From the NCBI GenBank assembly GCA_026214975.1, contig JAOBSW010000577.1:54051-118050 (forward strand): DNA of 64,000 bases, written 5' to 3'. Under the pieces are notes generated by a model. That model worked only from the letters and a program-made list of their open reading frames with translations. It was not told where the DNA came from and did not search any database. The DNA comes from Gentiana macrophylla (taxonomy: Eukaryota > Streptophyta > Magnoliopsida > Gentianales > Gentianaceae). Numbering within the stretch: the stretch's first letter is position 1; each line of letters opens with the position of its first letter. Both the position numbers and the translations under genes were made by a program. Shown here piece after piece: positions 49,170 through 60,507 of the stretch.

Positions 49170-49599
49170 TATTTATACGTAAATTGATTCACTTTTAGGT
49201 ACCATAATCATAGATAATCTAGCAGTTTCAGCTCTGTTTGATACCGGAGCTTCAGGAACTTTTGTTTCTTCAAACATAGTCAAGAAGTTAAACCTACCGC
49301 TTAAGGAGTTGGAGAGACCCTTGAGTATATCCACCCCTTTGGGCCGAGTCACCAGATGTGCTCAAGTCACACCCTCAGTCGACATTAGAGTTGGGACTTA
49401 CAAGTGTCAGCATGCCCTGACGGTGTTGGATTTCTCAGACTTTGATGTTATCCTAGGTATGGACTGGTTGTCTAAGAACCATGTCTATTTGGATTGCAAG
49501 GGCAAGAGAGTAATCTTTAAAGTTCCGGAAAATCAGCTAGGGCGTTTGAGGGTATCGTATACAAGCCTAGCAAGAAACAAAGATCCGATCATCTCGTGA
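49170..49599 (+). pseudogene. Gypsy aspartic protease region
   Basis: The catalytic triplet is intact in ALFDTGASGTFVSS (about 49229-49270), and the second conserved patch reads VILGMDWLSKNHVYLDC (about 49447-49497). The frame ends in a stop at 49597-49599, before the RT region, so the polyprotein is interrupted. Confidence 0.85.
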
Positions 49600-51148
49600 T
49601 TAAAGCTATAAAATCCTTGAGGCAGGGTTGCCAAGGTTTTGTGGTGTACGCGCTAGATAAGGAAAAGCTCAAACCCGAGTTAGGAGAGACTCGTGTAGTT
49701 AAGGACTTTCCTGAAGTTTTCCCGGAAGATTTGCCAGGACACATGCCTGATAGGGCCATAGAGTTTGAGATCGAGTTGATCGCAGGAGCTTCACCGAGAG
49801 AGCTAAAGCGCCATCTGAGGATGGCACCGGTGAGTTGAAGATTCGACTTAAGGATATGTTAGAGAAAAACATCATCCACCAAGTACATCACCGTGGGGAG
49901 CACCGGTTTTGTTTGTAAAGAAGAAAGATGGGAGTATGCGCTTGTGCATCGATTATGAGAGAGTTGAATAAACCGACAATCAAGAATAAGTATCCTTTAC
50001 CAAGGATTGACGATCTGTTCACCCGGTTGCAAGGTAAGAAGGTGTTCTCTAAGATTGATCTTAGGTCCGGTTACCATCGATTGAAAATCAAGGTGTCATA
50101 TATACCTAAGATGACCTTCAAGACAGGTATGGACATTATGAGTTTTTGGTCATGCCGTTTGGACTCACTAATGCTCCATCAAAGTTCATGGACCTAATGC
50201 AAAGAGTTTTCATGCCTTATCTCGACAAGTTTGTGATAGTCTTCATAGGCGATATTTTGGTATACTCTAAAGACGAGAAAGAGCATGAAGAACATCTAAG
50301 GGTAGTACTACAAACCTTAAAAGAGAAAAGTTTGTATGCCAAGTTTTCCAAGTGCGAGTTTTGGTTGGATCAAGTCGGTTTTCTTGGACATATAGTTTCG
50401 GAGAAGGTATTAAAGTGGATCCAAAGAAAGATAGAAAATTTGTCTCTAAGTGGCCTAGACCGACATCGAGATGTGAGATAAGAAGTTTCTTGGGTCCAGC
50501 GGTATTACCGGAAGTTTGTAAAGGATTTCTCGAAGATAGCTACACCTCTTACGAGACTTACTCTGGAAGAGCGTCAAGTATGAGTGGACCGATGAATGTG
50601 AGGAAGCCTTTCAGACTTTGAAAGAAAAGTTGACCACAGCTCCTGTGTTGGCGTTACCGGAGGTTTTTGATAATTATGATGTTTATACAGATGCATCGGG
50701 TCAAGGTTTGGGTTGTGTTTTGATGCAGTCAGGAAAGGTGATTGCTTATGCATCTAGGCAGCTAAAGGTGCATGAGAAGAATTACCCTACACACGACTTG
50801 GAGTTGGCAGCAGTGGTGTTTGCTCTGAAGCTTTGGAGACACTATTTGTATGGTGTCAAGACAAGGATCTTCATGGATCATAAGAGCCTTAAGTTCTTCT
50901 TTACTCAGGAGAATCTGAACATGAGACAAAGAAGATGGTTAAAGTTTGTGAAAGACTACGACTTGGACATTCAATACCACCCGGGTAAGGCGAATGTCGT
51001 AGCTGATGCACTTAGCCGGAGAGCGGTTAATGCTATCACCACCTTACAAGAAGTTGTGGATCAGTTGGATAGAATGATTGAAGTGGTTGAGCGGAAGAAT
51101 GAAGACCGGTTTATGGCGCCATTGATGGCGAGGTCGATCGCTAGATGA
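49596..51148 (+). pseudogene. Gypsy reverse transcriptase and RNase H, inactive
   Basis: RT motifs appear in three frames: [17 protein letters not shown] and [15 protein letters not shown] (about 49985-50090), [17 protein letters not shown] (50149-50200) and the catalytic patch [11 protein letters not shown] (50239-50271). Family members have DD here; the first Asp is changed to Gly by a GGC codon at 50248-50250. RNase H follows from 50618 with [13 protein letters not shown] and ends [16 protein letters not shown], apparently whole. The mutation and frame breaks mean no active RT. Confidence 0.88.
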
Positions 51149-51176
51149 GATACGGTTTAAACAAGATAAGGACCCG

Positions 51177-52125
51177 GTGATGGTTAATTTGAAGCGTGTG
51201 GCCCGAGAAAAACCTACAGTGGGTTATCAGTTGGACAAGAGTGGTTATCTTTGGTATGGAGACCGTTTGTGTGTACCAGATGTGGATGGTCTAAGAGAGA
51301 AGGTTATGGATGAGGCTCACAAGATTGCTTTTGCGGTTCACCCCGGAGCCACTAAGATGTATAGAGATCTCAAGGAAAGATCTTGGTGGCCTGGTATGAA
51401 GTTAGGGATCGCAGAGTTCGTGGCGAGATGCGATACATGTCGAGAGGTGAAAGCAGAACATAAAAGGCCGGGAGGTTCTTTGAAACCTTTGGAGTTACCG
51501 GAATGGAAATGGGAGAATATCACGCTGGATTTCATCACCGGTTTGCCTAAGACGAAAGGCGGTCATGACATGATTTGGGTGATTGTGGATAGACTTACCA
51601 AATCAGCCCATTTCTTGCCGTGTAAGGTAGACATGCCTATAAAGAAGTTCGCTACTATGTACATCGACAATATAGTGAAGCTTCATGGTGTGCCTTTATC
51701 TATTGTATCCGGCGGGGATAGTAGATTCATCGATCGCTTTTGGAAAGGTCGTAAAGCTTTTGGAACGAAGGCGATTTGAGTACAACGTTTCATCCTCTCA
51801 GAGACGGATGGGCGGTCCGAGAGAACGATTCGGACTCTTGAGGATATGCTTAGAGCTTGTGTTTTGGATGCCGGAGGTTCATGGATAGATTACCTCAACT
51901 TGGCGGAGTTTGCTTACAATATGATTACCACGCAAGTTTGGGAATGCCACCTTTTGAGGCCTTGTATGGTAGGAAGTGTAGGACTCCACTTTATTGGGAT
52001 GAAGTGGAGAGAAACACATCACCGGGCCGGAGATGGTTCAAACAAGCCAAGGAGAAGATCGAGTTGATACGGAAGAATCTGAAAAGTCGCACAAGATCGC
52101 CAAAAGAGTTGGGACGATGTTAGAA
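51177..52125 (+). pseudogene. Gypsy integrase, broken
   Basis: The HHCC zinc finger is present (H in EAHKIAFAVHPG, then CDTCREVKAEHKR), and the core starts LDFITGLPKTKGGHDM. The second catalytic patch reads VSGGDSRF where relatives have VSDRDSRF, so an Asp is lost. Then the frame shifts at about 51770. Later pieces include [12 protein letters not shown] and [18 protein letters not shown] (about 51890-52010). Confidence 0.85.
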
Positions 52126-52139
52126 GGAGACCATTAGAG

Positions 52140-52580
52140 TTGAAGTTGGGGACGAGAGTTTACCTTGGCGTCTCCAATGAAAAGGGTGTCAAGAGGTTTG
52201 GTCGGAAAGGAAAGCTAAGTCCAAGATACGTAGGACCTTTTGATATCATCGAAAGAGTTGGGAAGTTGGCTTATAGACTACGGTTGCCAGAATCGATGTC
52301 TAGAGTCCACAATGTCTTCCACGTATCAATGCTTAAAAAGTGTTTATCAAAAGTGGATGTGGAATCTGAGATTGATCCGGAAGTGTTACAAGACAACCTA
52401 TCATATATAGAAAAGCCGATCAAGATTCTGGATAGAAAGGAAAGGATGATCAAGAGGCGAATGATTCCGTTAGTGTTAGTGCAATGGAGCAACCATGCAC
52501 CGACGGAAGCCACTTGGGAAGTGGAAGCGGACATGATAGACGCGAGTTCCCGAGTTTTCTCATCCGCCAGTGCGTTCTAG
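52140..52580 (+). pseudogene. Gypsy integrase tail with chromodomain
   Basis: Open for 146 residues: KLSPRYVGPFDIIERVG (GPY/F module), VHNVFHVSMLKKC, then a chromodomain with LVQWSNHAPTEATWEVE. Chromodomains direct chromoviruses to certain chromatin. This is the least damaged part of pol. Confidence 0.88.
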
Positions 52581-53892
52581 TTTCGAGGTGAAACTCCTCT
52601 TAGGGGAGGAATGTAATATCCTGATTTTCGATAAAAGGGCATTTCGGTCTTTTGATAAATCGGAATATTATGTTCTTTTATTTTTTTAAAGGTTTTATAA
52701 AAGAAAAGGGATAATAAAGGAATTATATGGTATTTAGGAAAAATTGGGATTTATTAAAAGGAAATAAATCCTAAATTAACCTAATCACTTTTTGAAAAAA
52801 AAAGAGAGAGGAGGCCGCATCTTTTGAAGAAGGGCGCAAGTTTAGAAAAAAAGAGAGGAAGAACTTTCAATCCCCAGGCTTAATCCGTTGATCTTTTGGA
52901 CAGACATCTCAAGGGAAAAAGAATCACCGCGACAAGAGAATCGTTTGGATATCAACCATCCTTAGAACCGTTAACGTAAGTTCTCATCACCGTTCTTGTT
53001 AGGGTTCGTTTTCCTGTTTAGCATCGTTAAGCCTGCGTTTCTGCGTTATCTGCATCGTAGTGATCAATTTGGTGTTGATCGTTTTAGGTTCGAGGTTAAA
53101 GGTTTATCTTTTTCAAAGTTGTGGTTGCTTGGATCGTAGTAGCTCGCAAGAATCGAGGTAACGTGGTCTTCTATCGTATGATTTAGTTCTCATAACGTTG
53201 TAGGGCAATGTGTATGTTTTTCTGCTGTTTTTAAGTTGTTTTGGTCGAACTTTGGGATGCATATGGTTGGAAAACGCAGCAAGCAAAGTTGCGTAAATTG
53301 CGGAAATTCCCAGGTGGGCGGGCGTCGAGGATTCGGACGGGCGTCGGTTCTCTGCAAAGTGGACGAGCGCCCGATTCCTTGGACGAGCGTCAGGTGAAAT
53401 TTTGATACTGAGATGTGATGGTTTGAAGGTGGGACGGGCGTTTGGTTTTGGACGGGCGTTCACCTCTCTATGGACGAAGCGTCCATGTTCGAGACGGGCG
53501 TCTGGTGACAGAGTGGACAGCGTTTGGGCCTGGTGGTTCTAGTTTTTCATTGTTTTTGTCATGTCGGCTTGAGTTCAGGCTTTATTGTACTTGTTCTAAT
53601 GCATAACCTTACGTGACAAAGCTCGAACTAGCCACAGTGCGTTTAGTTCCGGCACCACATGGATTCCCTAAAAGATGAAGTGTGGGACCACTTTGGAAGC
53701 TTCGGATTTGCCTTGTGCTTCGATAAGCTAGGGTTTATCGATGTCGTGTAATTGCTAGGGCTTGTCTGTGTGCAGAGGTCTAAGAAATACGAGGGTAGGA
53801 AGTGTGAGGAGCTTACTGAAAACACTTAGGTGGCTAGTTAAACATTTCTTTTTTTTAAACAACTTTATTTTATTAAAAGAAAGAATAAAGTG

Positions 53893-54788
53893 CTACAAAG
53901 TCAATGCCATATCTGGCCCGCCCAAGTATGTGATAGAGTGCATAGCATGGGCCTCCTTAAACCCTATATCGTGGCAAACCCAGGTGTAGGAAAATCCAAC
54001 ACATAGGGAAGAGTACTCGCCTATGCACCCCCAAAATCCCGACACCAAAAATATTACAATCATATACATCAGAAGTAAATCCGAGGAAAAGATAGCCAGT
54101 GTATCCGACCAAGGTATGAGCCATAGCCTCCAATCAAGCGCATGAGGTATGAAAACTGCAACACTCCTTCTCCACCTTGTCCTTGCTACTGCAACCCAAC
54201 GAATGGTGACACCTGGCATAGGAGGAAGATGATAACCCCAAAAATAGCTAAAGAAGATAATAAACCATAAAAGGAACAAGGACACCTGGATTGCACCCCT
54301 AACAGGATGATAGGGGTGCCTCCAAAGTTGAATGCCAATCCAGGTCCTATGCATTGAACCCGTGCTGTCTTCCACCAGAATTCTGCTTGTATGCGTCTCC
54401 TCCAAATAAAAAGGCCGGTCCAAGCTAGCCGGACTTGAATCCTCAAAATGCAAACGCTGGTTAAAACATAGAGATCAGATAGCCATATAAAATAGACCAT
54501 GATAAACAGGATCCAATAAAAGAACATGTACACCTGAGTTGCACTCCTAACATCATGATAGGGGTGCTTCCAGATAGCGACGTCGGCCATGTCCCTGGAA
54601 GAAGTGCCCAAATTAGGCTTGCACCCTCCATATGTGAATAGTACTTCCCTAGATGTCTGTAACATGTCGAATAAGAGGAGGGCCATGTAAATCATCACTA
54701 ATAAGCTGTTGAATAGGATAAGGTATATCGTTAAGATGGTTAAAGCGTCATATCGTCTCCTTCCATATTTGCAAAGTACATCCGCCAC
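53893..54788 (-). repeat. Duplicated modules in the LINE 3' region
   Basis: Two related segments, about 54290-54370 (CCCCTAACAGGATGATAGGG ... TCCAAAG) and 54538-54620 (CTCCTAACATCATGATAGGG ... TCCAGAT), lie about 246 bp apart in the same direction. Long open frames here (186 and 200 residues) look membrane-like only because the DNA is T-rich on that strand; they follow directly on the RNase H end and are most simply 3' untranslated sequence. Confidence 0.6.
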
Positions 54789-55177
54789 TCTATTACATTC
54801 CCGGAAAACATGAGAGATATTGTGTGGTATTTCCGAAGATAAGCCGAAATCCGACTAATCGAGATGCGAGAGGGCGACCTCCATTAAGATTACCGGATAT
54901 CACACGAGAAACAAAAATGGAGTGGTCTCAATATCAAGAGGCAAAACATGTGGACGCAAGCGAATACCAAAAGCGATGCCTTCACTTGACATCAAGAACA
55001 TTCCCATGGCGAAGCAAGCATGAAGCATAGCGACAAAGTTGCCATGCGAATCCCGTATAATTCCACCTCCATAGGCAATTCCATTTCTGACACTACCGTC
55101 AACATTGAGCTTCATCGTTCCGACATGGGGGGATTCCACCGTAATTGGATCAGTCGACGTTTGGGTCGAGTTTTCAC

Positions 55178-56365
55178 CTAGAAAGGCTTGAAAAAGGGAA
55201 CATCCCAATCAATTCCAATATGTTTCCTATCAACAACCTTGCGGAAAGCTACCTGTCTAATCATCCTCTCAATGAGAATGTTGGTACGCTGAACAGATGG
55301 ACAACAGTCTTCATGTCTACATTTGTTCCTTTCCATCCAGATGCCCCAACACACAATAACCGGTACAAGAAGGCGCAGATTATAAATGTGGGCCGAAGAG
55401 TTAATCCAGAAATTAAACATAGGAACAATCCCGGTAGTAGTAGGAGTGAAGCGGAGGCCAAATTGATTCATAAAGTGAATCAGGATAGATTGGGCAAAAG
55501 GACATTCAATGAAAATATGACGAAGATCTTCCCCATGATGGCATGCAAAACACTTAGAAACCAAAGTAATACCACGCCGTTGAATGTTCAAATCAGTAGG
55601 AAGAACATTGTTGATTAGTCTCAAAGCAGAAGAAAGAAATCTTGAGAGGCAACATATTGTTCCAAATTAACTTGAAGATATGACGAACGAAGTCGTGAGA
55701 CCGAAGCATATTCAAGCCGACTTAGTCTTGAAGTGCCCATCCGAGTTTAAGGTCCATATCAACTCGTCGTCCTGGTCAGGTCGCAAAGGAATGCATAAAA
55801 TCTCATCCACAACATGTAAAGGAAGATACTCTTGTAAAAGGGGAACATTCCACCTCCCATCCACTAGGAAATCCTTCACCTTCCTAAACTCGTTGTCCGG
55901 AGGATCGCCCAACTCAACGTTCAGCCATTTATCTCTCCAAAAGTCTATATTACCGTCATTGACCTTCCAAGTGATAGCATATTCAACAGTATCACGCAAT
56001 TGCCAAACTTTCTTAACCATCTGCGTCGGATTTCTGGGGAGGGAGGCTTGCAGGGGCGACTGATCCGCAACATAAGTATTATAGATAGTCCGGGCCCAAA
56101 TCCCCTGCCTCATCCGAAGATGAACCCACAATTTAACCGCAAAGGAATCCATAACTTCAAAAAGATTTCGCACTCCTAAGCCCCCTTCCTCCGTCGGCTT
56201 ACACAAACCCTTTCCCCACGACGTCCAATAAATATGGTTACCATTGGGTCCGCTATCCCAAAGGAATTTATTAAAAAGACGATATAAGCGATGAATAACC
56301 TCTTTAGGAGGGACCAAAACTTGGAGGATAAAAATTGGAATAGAAGTTAATACATGCCTTAGCAA
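55178..56365 (-). pseudogene. LINE ORF2 pieces (post-RT block and zf-RVT)
   Basis: Two open stretches in different frames, 55712-56365 (217 residues) and 55178-55624 (148 residues). The first begins within the RT thumb (IFILQVLVPPKEVIHRLYRL) and carries the GGLGVRNL patch and WRDKWLNVELGDPP. The second carries C-x2-C-x7-H-x4-C (CFACHHGEDLRHIFIEC). Part of the LINE at 53846-56891, without host function. Confidence 0.85.
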
Positions 56366-57730
56366 TATAAGTTTACCTCAAGCAGCGACCGACTCCCTCG
56401 GTGAAAAAGCCGATCTTGAACTTTGTCAAGAATGCCTTGATAGTAGGTGATTCTATTCCGTCCCGAAAAGAGGGCACCAGGTATCGAAAAGGCATATTCT
56501 CCTCATAAAACCCAAAGCATTTTGGATCCAACGAAGTTGATTGGCATTCAACTTATGACCAATGAATGTGCTCTTGCTCGCGTTAATCGTTGTCCCAACA
56601 CAATCTCATAATCTTTGAAAAACCTCCTTAAGACGCTTAAGACCTTTCTTATTGCATCGAGTAAAAGAATCGTATCATCCGCAAAGGCCAAGTAATGTAT
56701 CCCCGCGACTTTCGAGTGATAATGCATACCCGTGTTGGTATTCATGAAATCATTAATTAGCCTCCCAAAATATTCTCGCCGCAAGAACGAGAAAGAGCGG
56801 GAGAAAGAGGGTCACCTTGTTTGACACCACGAGTCGCATGAAAGGATGGTGAAGGAATGCCATTCGAAGGACATAGAACCAATTATCCGCCAATGCTTGG
56901 TAAGGCATAGTACAATATCGCGATGTGTCCTCGACCTGGACAAAGTAGACTGTACCCACGCCGGTCAATCGATTGGCCAGATAAAGCGTCTGGTGCACTC
57001 TGCCGGTCATCACACTATCGGGACTCAGATATTCCCGGGGCTACTAGAGCGAGTCTCTAAGTAGGTTGCACCAGATTGTCCTAGTACATCCTATTACTAG
57101 GCGTAGTGCCTTGTTATTCATGATGTAACAAACTTGAGCTAAGATAGATACCCTTGGAACCTCATGTTATGCAATGAACATAATGTGATAGATAGTTAGG
57201 GCTAATAACGGAAAATGAATTAATAAAAGACGGTATTGCTTTTATTTCTTTATGAGGGCATAGTTATACGATCTTTACACGTTCATCGAGTACTTTTGTA
57301 CTTACCCCGTTACGTTATCTTTGTCTTTCCTTTCCCAAAGAAGATGAGCAGGTGGTTACCGTGATGAGTTCTTTGATAGCGAGGGACGTTTGAGTTGGAG
57401 TTTGAAGGCTTAGATCGTTTAGATGTTTTCTTTTCATAAATGATTGTTTCGACTTTGAACAATGTTGTTCTTTCTTTTGGTTTAGTTACCTTTGAGATCT
57501 TTTGGATTGAATTACGGATGTTTAGATCTTTTATTGGATTTAGTTTTTCTTCAAAGCATTGATTACCGTATGTTTTGATCGTTTGGTTTCCCGAGTTGTT
57601 GAGTTGTTTTATCTTCGCGTCGTTTGATTTTTGATGGATGGCGTAAGGCTTGCATGTATTATTGAGTTTTATTTGATAATATATGTGCGAGCGCTCTTCC
57701 GGATAAGGACTCGGTGTCGAAGCGGGCGTT

Positions 57731-60115
57731 CTGATGAGTTTCTGTTGTGACACTTGTGAATGTGCCGAAAAATATAAATCTGATCACAACTTTCTGAAAA
57801 ATTGCCTATATTGTGTTGTAGTCAAAATTACTTTTTAATTGCCTACATTGTTTGCAGTTTGTTTGTTTGCATATACTTGTGTAAGGTTTGAACATATAAC
57901 TGCACCTGCAATTCTGGAAAATTAACCTCAAAATGGTTGTAGCAATAGAAACAATTTTTACACATTTTTCAGAAAATTCGCAAGACTAACTGAATTGTCT
58001 TCAAGGCCAAAATACTTTGTAATTACTACATTTTTTCTGAAAACTCGAAGAATAAAAGTTGTTTCTAGGGTGTTATAGATTACAAATCCATTTGTGTTAT
58101 TTGTTAAAAGTGTTCGTGGATTTTTAAAATTCCGTTCGAAGACACAAGTGTTAAAAATAAAAGTTTGTGTTGCAAACTTTGTTTGTTGATCTTCTGTTTG
58201 TGAAACAGAAATGGAAGGAAGATTGGAATCAATCAATCCGTTGTCAATGGTGGTGTCAGAATGCAACACGGTTGAAAATCCCTGAGAATGGTTCGTAGAC
58301 ACGGGGGCTACGCGCCATGTTTGTGCTATAAAAGTAATGTTTTTCTACTACCAAGTAGTGGAAGGGAAAATTGTCTATGGGAAATTCAGCCACTTCTAAG
58401 GTTGAAGGCCAATGAAAAGTTGTCTTGAAGATGACTTACGGCAAACTTTTGACTCGAACAATGTGTTGCATGTGCACGACATTCGTAAAATTTTTGTGGA
58501 ATCTTGTTACGGTGCAAACAGTGGCAAGAAATGAATATTCAAGGGCGAAAGTTCTAAAGGCAATCAAGAGGCTAAATCATTTAATGGTAAAAGCTTTAAT
58601 TGTGGTATGAGAGACACCGCATGAGTAAATGCCGAGAGCCTTGAAAAATTGAGCAAGCAAATGTGGCAGAAATAGTCACGAGACTATGAATGAATTGAAT
58701 CTGTCCACTTGATGATTGCATGAACTTTGTGAATAAACTTCTTTTTATGATTTTATTTAAATCGTGGTTTGTTATAAACGTTTTAATTTATACAATATTA
58801 TATGAGTGTAATAATTTGTATAAATGTGTATGTAGGTGTTTGTGTAAACACCTTAATGGTTATGATAAGTTATTATAAATATATGTACAAAACGTGATTG
58901 TTATATTCATATTAATTAGAGATTTGCTTTTCGGTTTTGTGATGTACATTCCAAATTTGTGAAGATGAAGTAATTGATGCATTTGTTGATGCGGTCAAAT
59001 CAACGTAATAAATAAGTTAATCGATTCATGGTGATCAAGGTGGAAATGTGTGACTCAAGGTTTAATGAATTTTGTTTTGGTACCAACAACATTCATCAAA
59101 TCGTTGAACTACACTTACCTTAATAAATTAATATTGCGAAATGATGATTAACTTGAGGTTTATCCAAAACTGTGGGGAGAAAAATATCTTATGGACTAAA
59201 CTTCATGGATACTTGAAAATATGGGGTGATTGGTAAAGGAAATTTACCTAAATAAAATGATATAACGAAAGCAATGAAATGGAAAGAGTTGAATCCTTGG
59301 AAAGATATTACGTAAGGCTCAGAATTTGTCATTGTTATCAAGCATGCAATAGTCGGTAAGTGATAGAAAAGCACACGATGAATACGGAAAATGGTAAGTC
59401 ACGATTAAAAAATCGTAAACATAATATCATTTATTAATTGATCTCTAATGGTTTGATTTCCTTGATTGTATAAAATTGAAGGAGAATCTTGCGGATCCGC
59501 TTATAAAAGGTTTAGCTAGAGATCGAGTGTCAATTTTTGACAAACGGGATGGAACTTAAGCCTATTACGCATGTTCCTTATAATGGTAACCCAACCATAA
59601 AGGCAGGCCCAATATCATGGTTCAAAAGAGACAACTAAGTTATGAGGGACGTTAGCACTTACCCATTCTGTTAAAAACAAAAGTGCTTTCGTGATTTTTT
59701 TAGGTTAAGCATTAAGCTTTTAATGATTTCTATATCTTGGTCAAGCCAAGTGGGGTATTGCAGTACTCTTTATAGGAGGTCATATGTAAGTGGAAGAGGG
59801 CTTCTTACGTGAGAGTTTGTGGGCTAAATTCTACAACACATTTTCTCGAAACCAAGGTGTTCTTGGGCCAAAATGGACACAACCATGAGAACTTCGAGAA
59901 GGCCAGGGGTCTATTGTGTTGATATCATTGTTCAGGCATGCACCAAATCTGGCGATTCAAGACCTAATTCACTTTGCTTAGCCGAGTATGTCCGATGGTA
60001 TTCTACTAAGGAAGGTTCAAAGCGACAAACCACCTCGCCCGATGCAATAGAGCTCCGTTTGATATCTCTTGAGTCCATGACCGCATTTGCATTAATTTTC
60101 ATTCATGTGGGGGAT
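57731..60115 (+). pseudogene. Copia internal region, heavily decayed
   Basis: Recognisable pieces on the plus strand are a protease start EWFVDTGATRHVCA (58286-58327), the following GNSATSKVEG-like and LHVHDIRK-like patches (about 58370-58490), a zinc-knuckle remnant (FNCGMRDT..., about 58595-58640), and the pol end ENLADPLIKGLARDRVS (59482-59532) followed by LKPITHVPYNGNPT-like sequence (about 59555-59600). A polypurine tract GTGGGGGAT (60107-60115) precedes the LTR at 60116. Integrase and most of RT are missing, and the zinc knuckle lies after the protease, so the unit is deleted and rearranged. Confidence 0.75.
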
Positions 60116-60218
60116 TGTTGGAGAAATTTGAATTAAAATTAATTCTAAAATTAAGGAGGGTCGCATCGGTTCAGTGAAAAGTTAGCAAACCGTTACTACA
60201 CTATTAATTTTCTCAACA
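60116..60218 (+). repeat. Internally deleted copia 3' LTR
   Basis: It has the first 68 bases (TGTTGGAGAAATTTGAATT ... AAAAGTTA) and the last 38 bases (AGCAAACCG ... CTCAACA) of the LTR at 43271-43905, joined at a shared AAAAGTTA with about 530 bp lost. The shared word suggests short-homology deletion. Confidence 0.85.
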
Positions 60219-60264
60219 AGATTGTTGAGAAAATTAATAGTGTAGTAACGGTTTGCTAACTTTT
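60177..60264. repeat. 88-base perfect palindrome at a head-to-head LTR junction
   Basis: The arms 60177-60218 and 60223-60264 are perfect complements (42 bases each) around a 4-base loop AGAT. They are the 3' end of the deleted LTR and the 3' end of an inverted LTR copy. Confidence 0.95.
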
Positions 60265-60500
60265 ATGAAATCGAGTTTTATGAACAGTAGAAACAGAATG
60301 TCAACAATGTAGAACACATAACAGAGAAGAATTATTCATATGTATACAACACAACATCACGATTTTATGCATAGAAAATTGAACGACGAAAAGCACAAGT
60401 AAATACGAAAACTTATTTGTTAGACTGAGGCGCGTAGAACGCTGTCCTTAAGACATTATTGCCCCGACTACGTGCACACGGATATGGCAAGATGTCTCCC
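60223..60500 (-). repeat. Inverted copia LTR 3' part
   Basis: The complement of the last 280 bases of the LTR at 43271-43905, from TGTTGAGAAAATTAATAG to the complement of GGGAGACATCTTGCC. It ends at 60500, just before the second copia LTR, which probably cut it. Its other part may lie beyond the window. Confidence 0.88.
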
Positions 60501-60507
60501 TAGACAC

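Larger units (their letters stand above)
53846..56891 (-). mobile_element. L1-type LINE with RNase H, inside the gypsy 3' LTR
   Basis: On the minus strand, from high to low coordinate: the RT catalytic patch LAFADDTILLLDA (about 56670-56710), a post-RT block (WTSWGKGLCKPTEEGGLGVRN, about 56150-56220), zf-RVT (CFACHHGEDLRHIFIECPF, about 55500-55560), RNase H (MKLNVDGSVRNGIAYGGGII, about 55060-55120, ending RECNRVADVLCK near 54785), then about 0.9 kb of 3' region with two related modules. The left edge is T-rich (53848-53858), the likely poly(A) side. It is 5'-truncated and frame-broken. No clean target duplication; about 40 bp of the LTR target are missing. Confidence 0.88.
45489..57730 (+). 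mobile_element. Ty3/gypsy chromovirus (Tekay-like), decayed
   Basis: Full layout on the plus strand: LTR 45489-47601, initiator-Met primer site TGGTATCAGAGA (47604-47615), gag, protease, reverse transcriptase, RNase H, integrase, chromodomain, polypurine tract AGGGGAGGAA (52602-52611), and a second LTR (52612-53845 and 56891-57730) split by a LINE. The chromodomain and integrase order place it in the chromoviruses; long LTRs of about 2.1 kb fit Tekay. Nearly every reading frame is broken by small indels, and the RT catalytic motif is changed, so it cannot move on its own. It sits inside a probable copia element. Confidence 0.92.
52612..57730 (+). repeat. Gypsy 3' LTR, interrupted by a LINE
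   Basis: It starts TGTAATATCCTGATTTTCG directly after the polypurine tract. It matches the 5' LTR up to GGCTAGTTAAACAT (about 53845) and resumes at CAATGCTTGGTAAGGC (56892), with about 40 bp of target lost. The end reads GGGCGTTCTGA rather than GGGCGTTACA, so the last bases are damaged. Most differences from the 5' LTR are 1-2 base indels. Confidence 0.88.

Noticed and set aside
54186..54788. A 200-residue open frame on the minus strand that looks like a multi-pass membrane protein
   Set aside because: It continues from the LINE RNase H end, has no start context, and its hydrophobic look comes from T-rich 3' sequence; the overlapping 186-residue frame has the same explanation.
58594..58640. 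A separate host zinc-knuckle gene
   Set aside because: The C-x2-C-like remnant lies between copia protease and pol pieces and is frame-broken; it is decayed copia gag.
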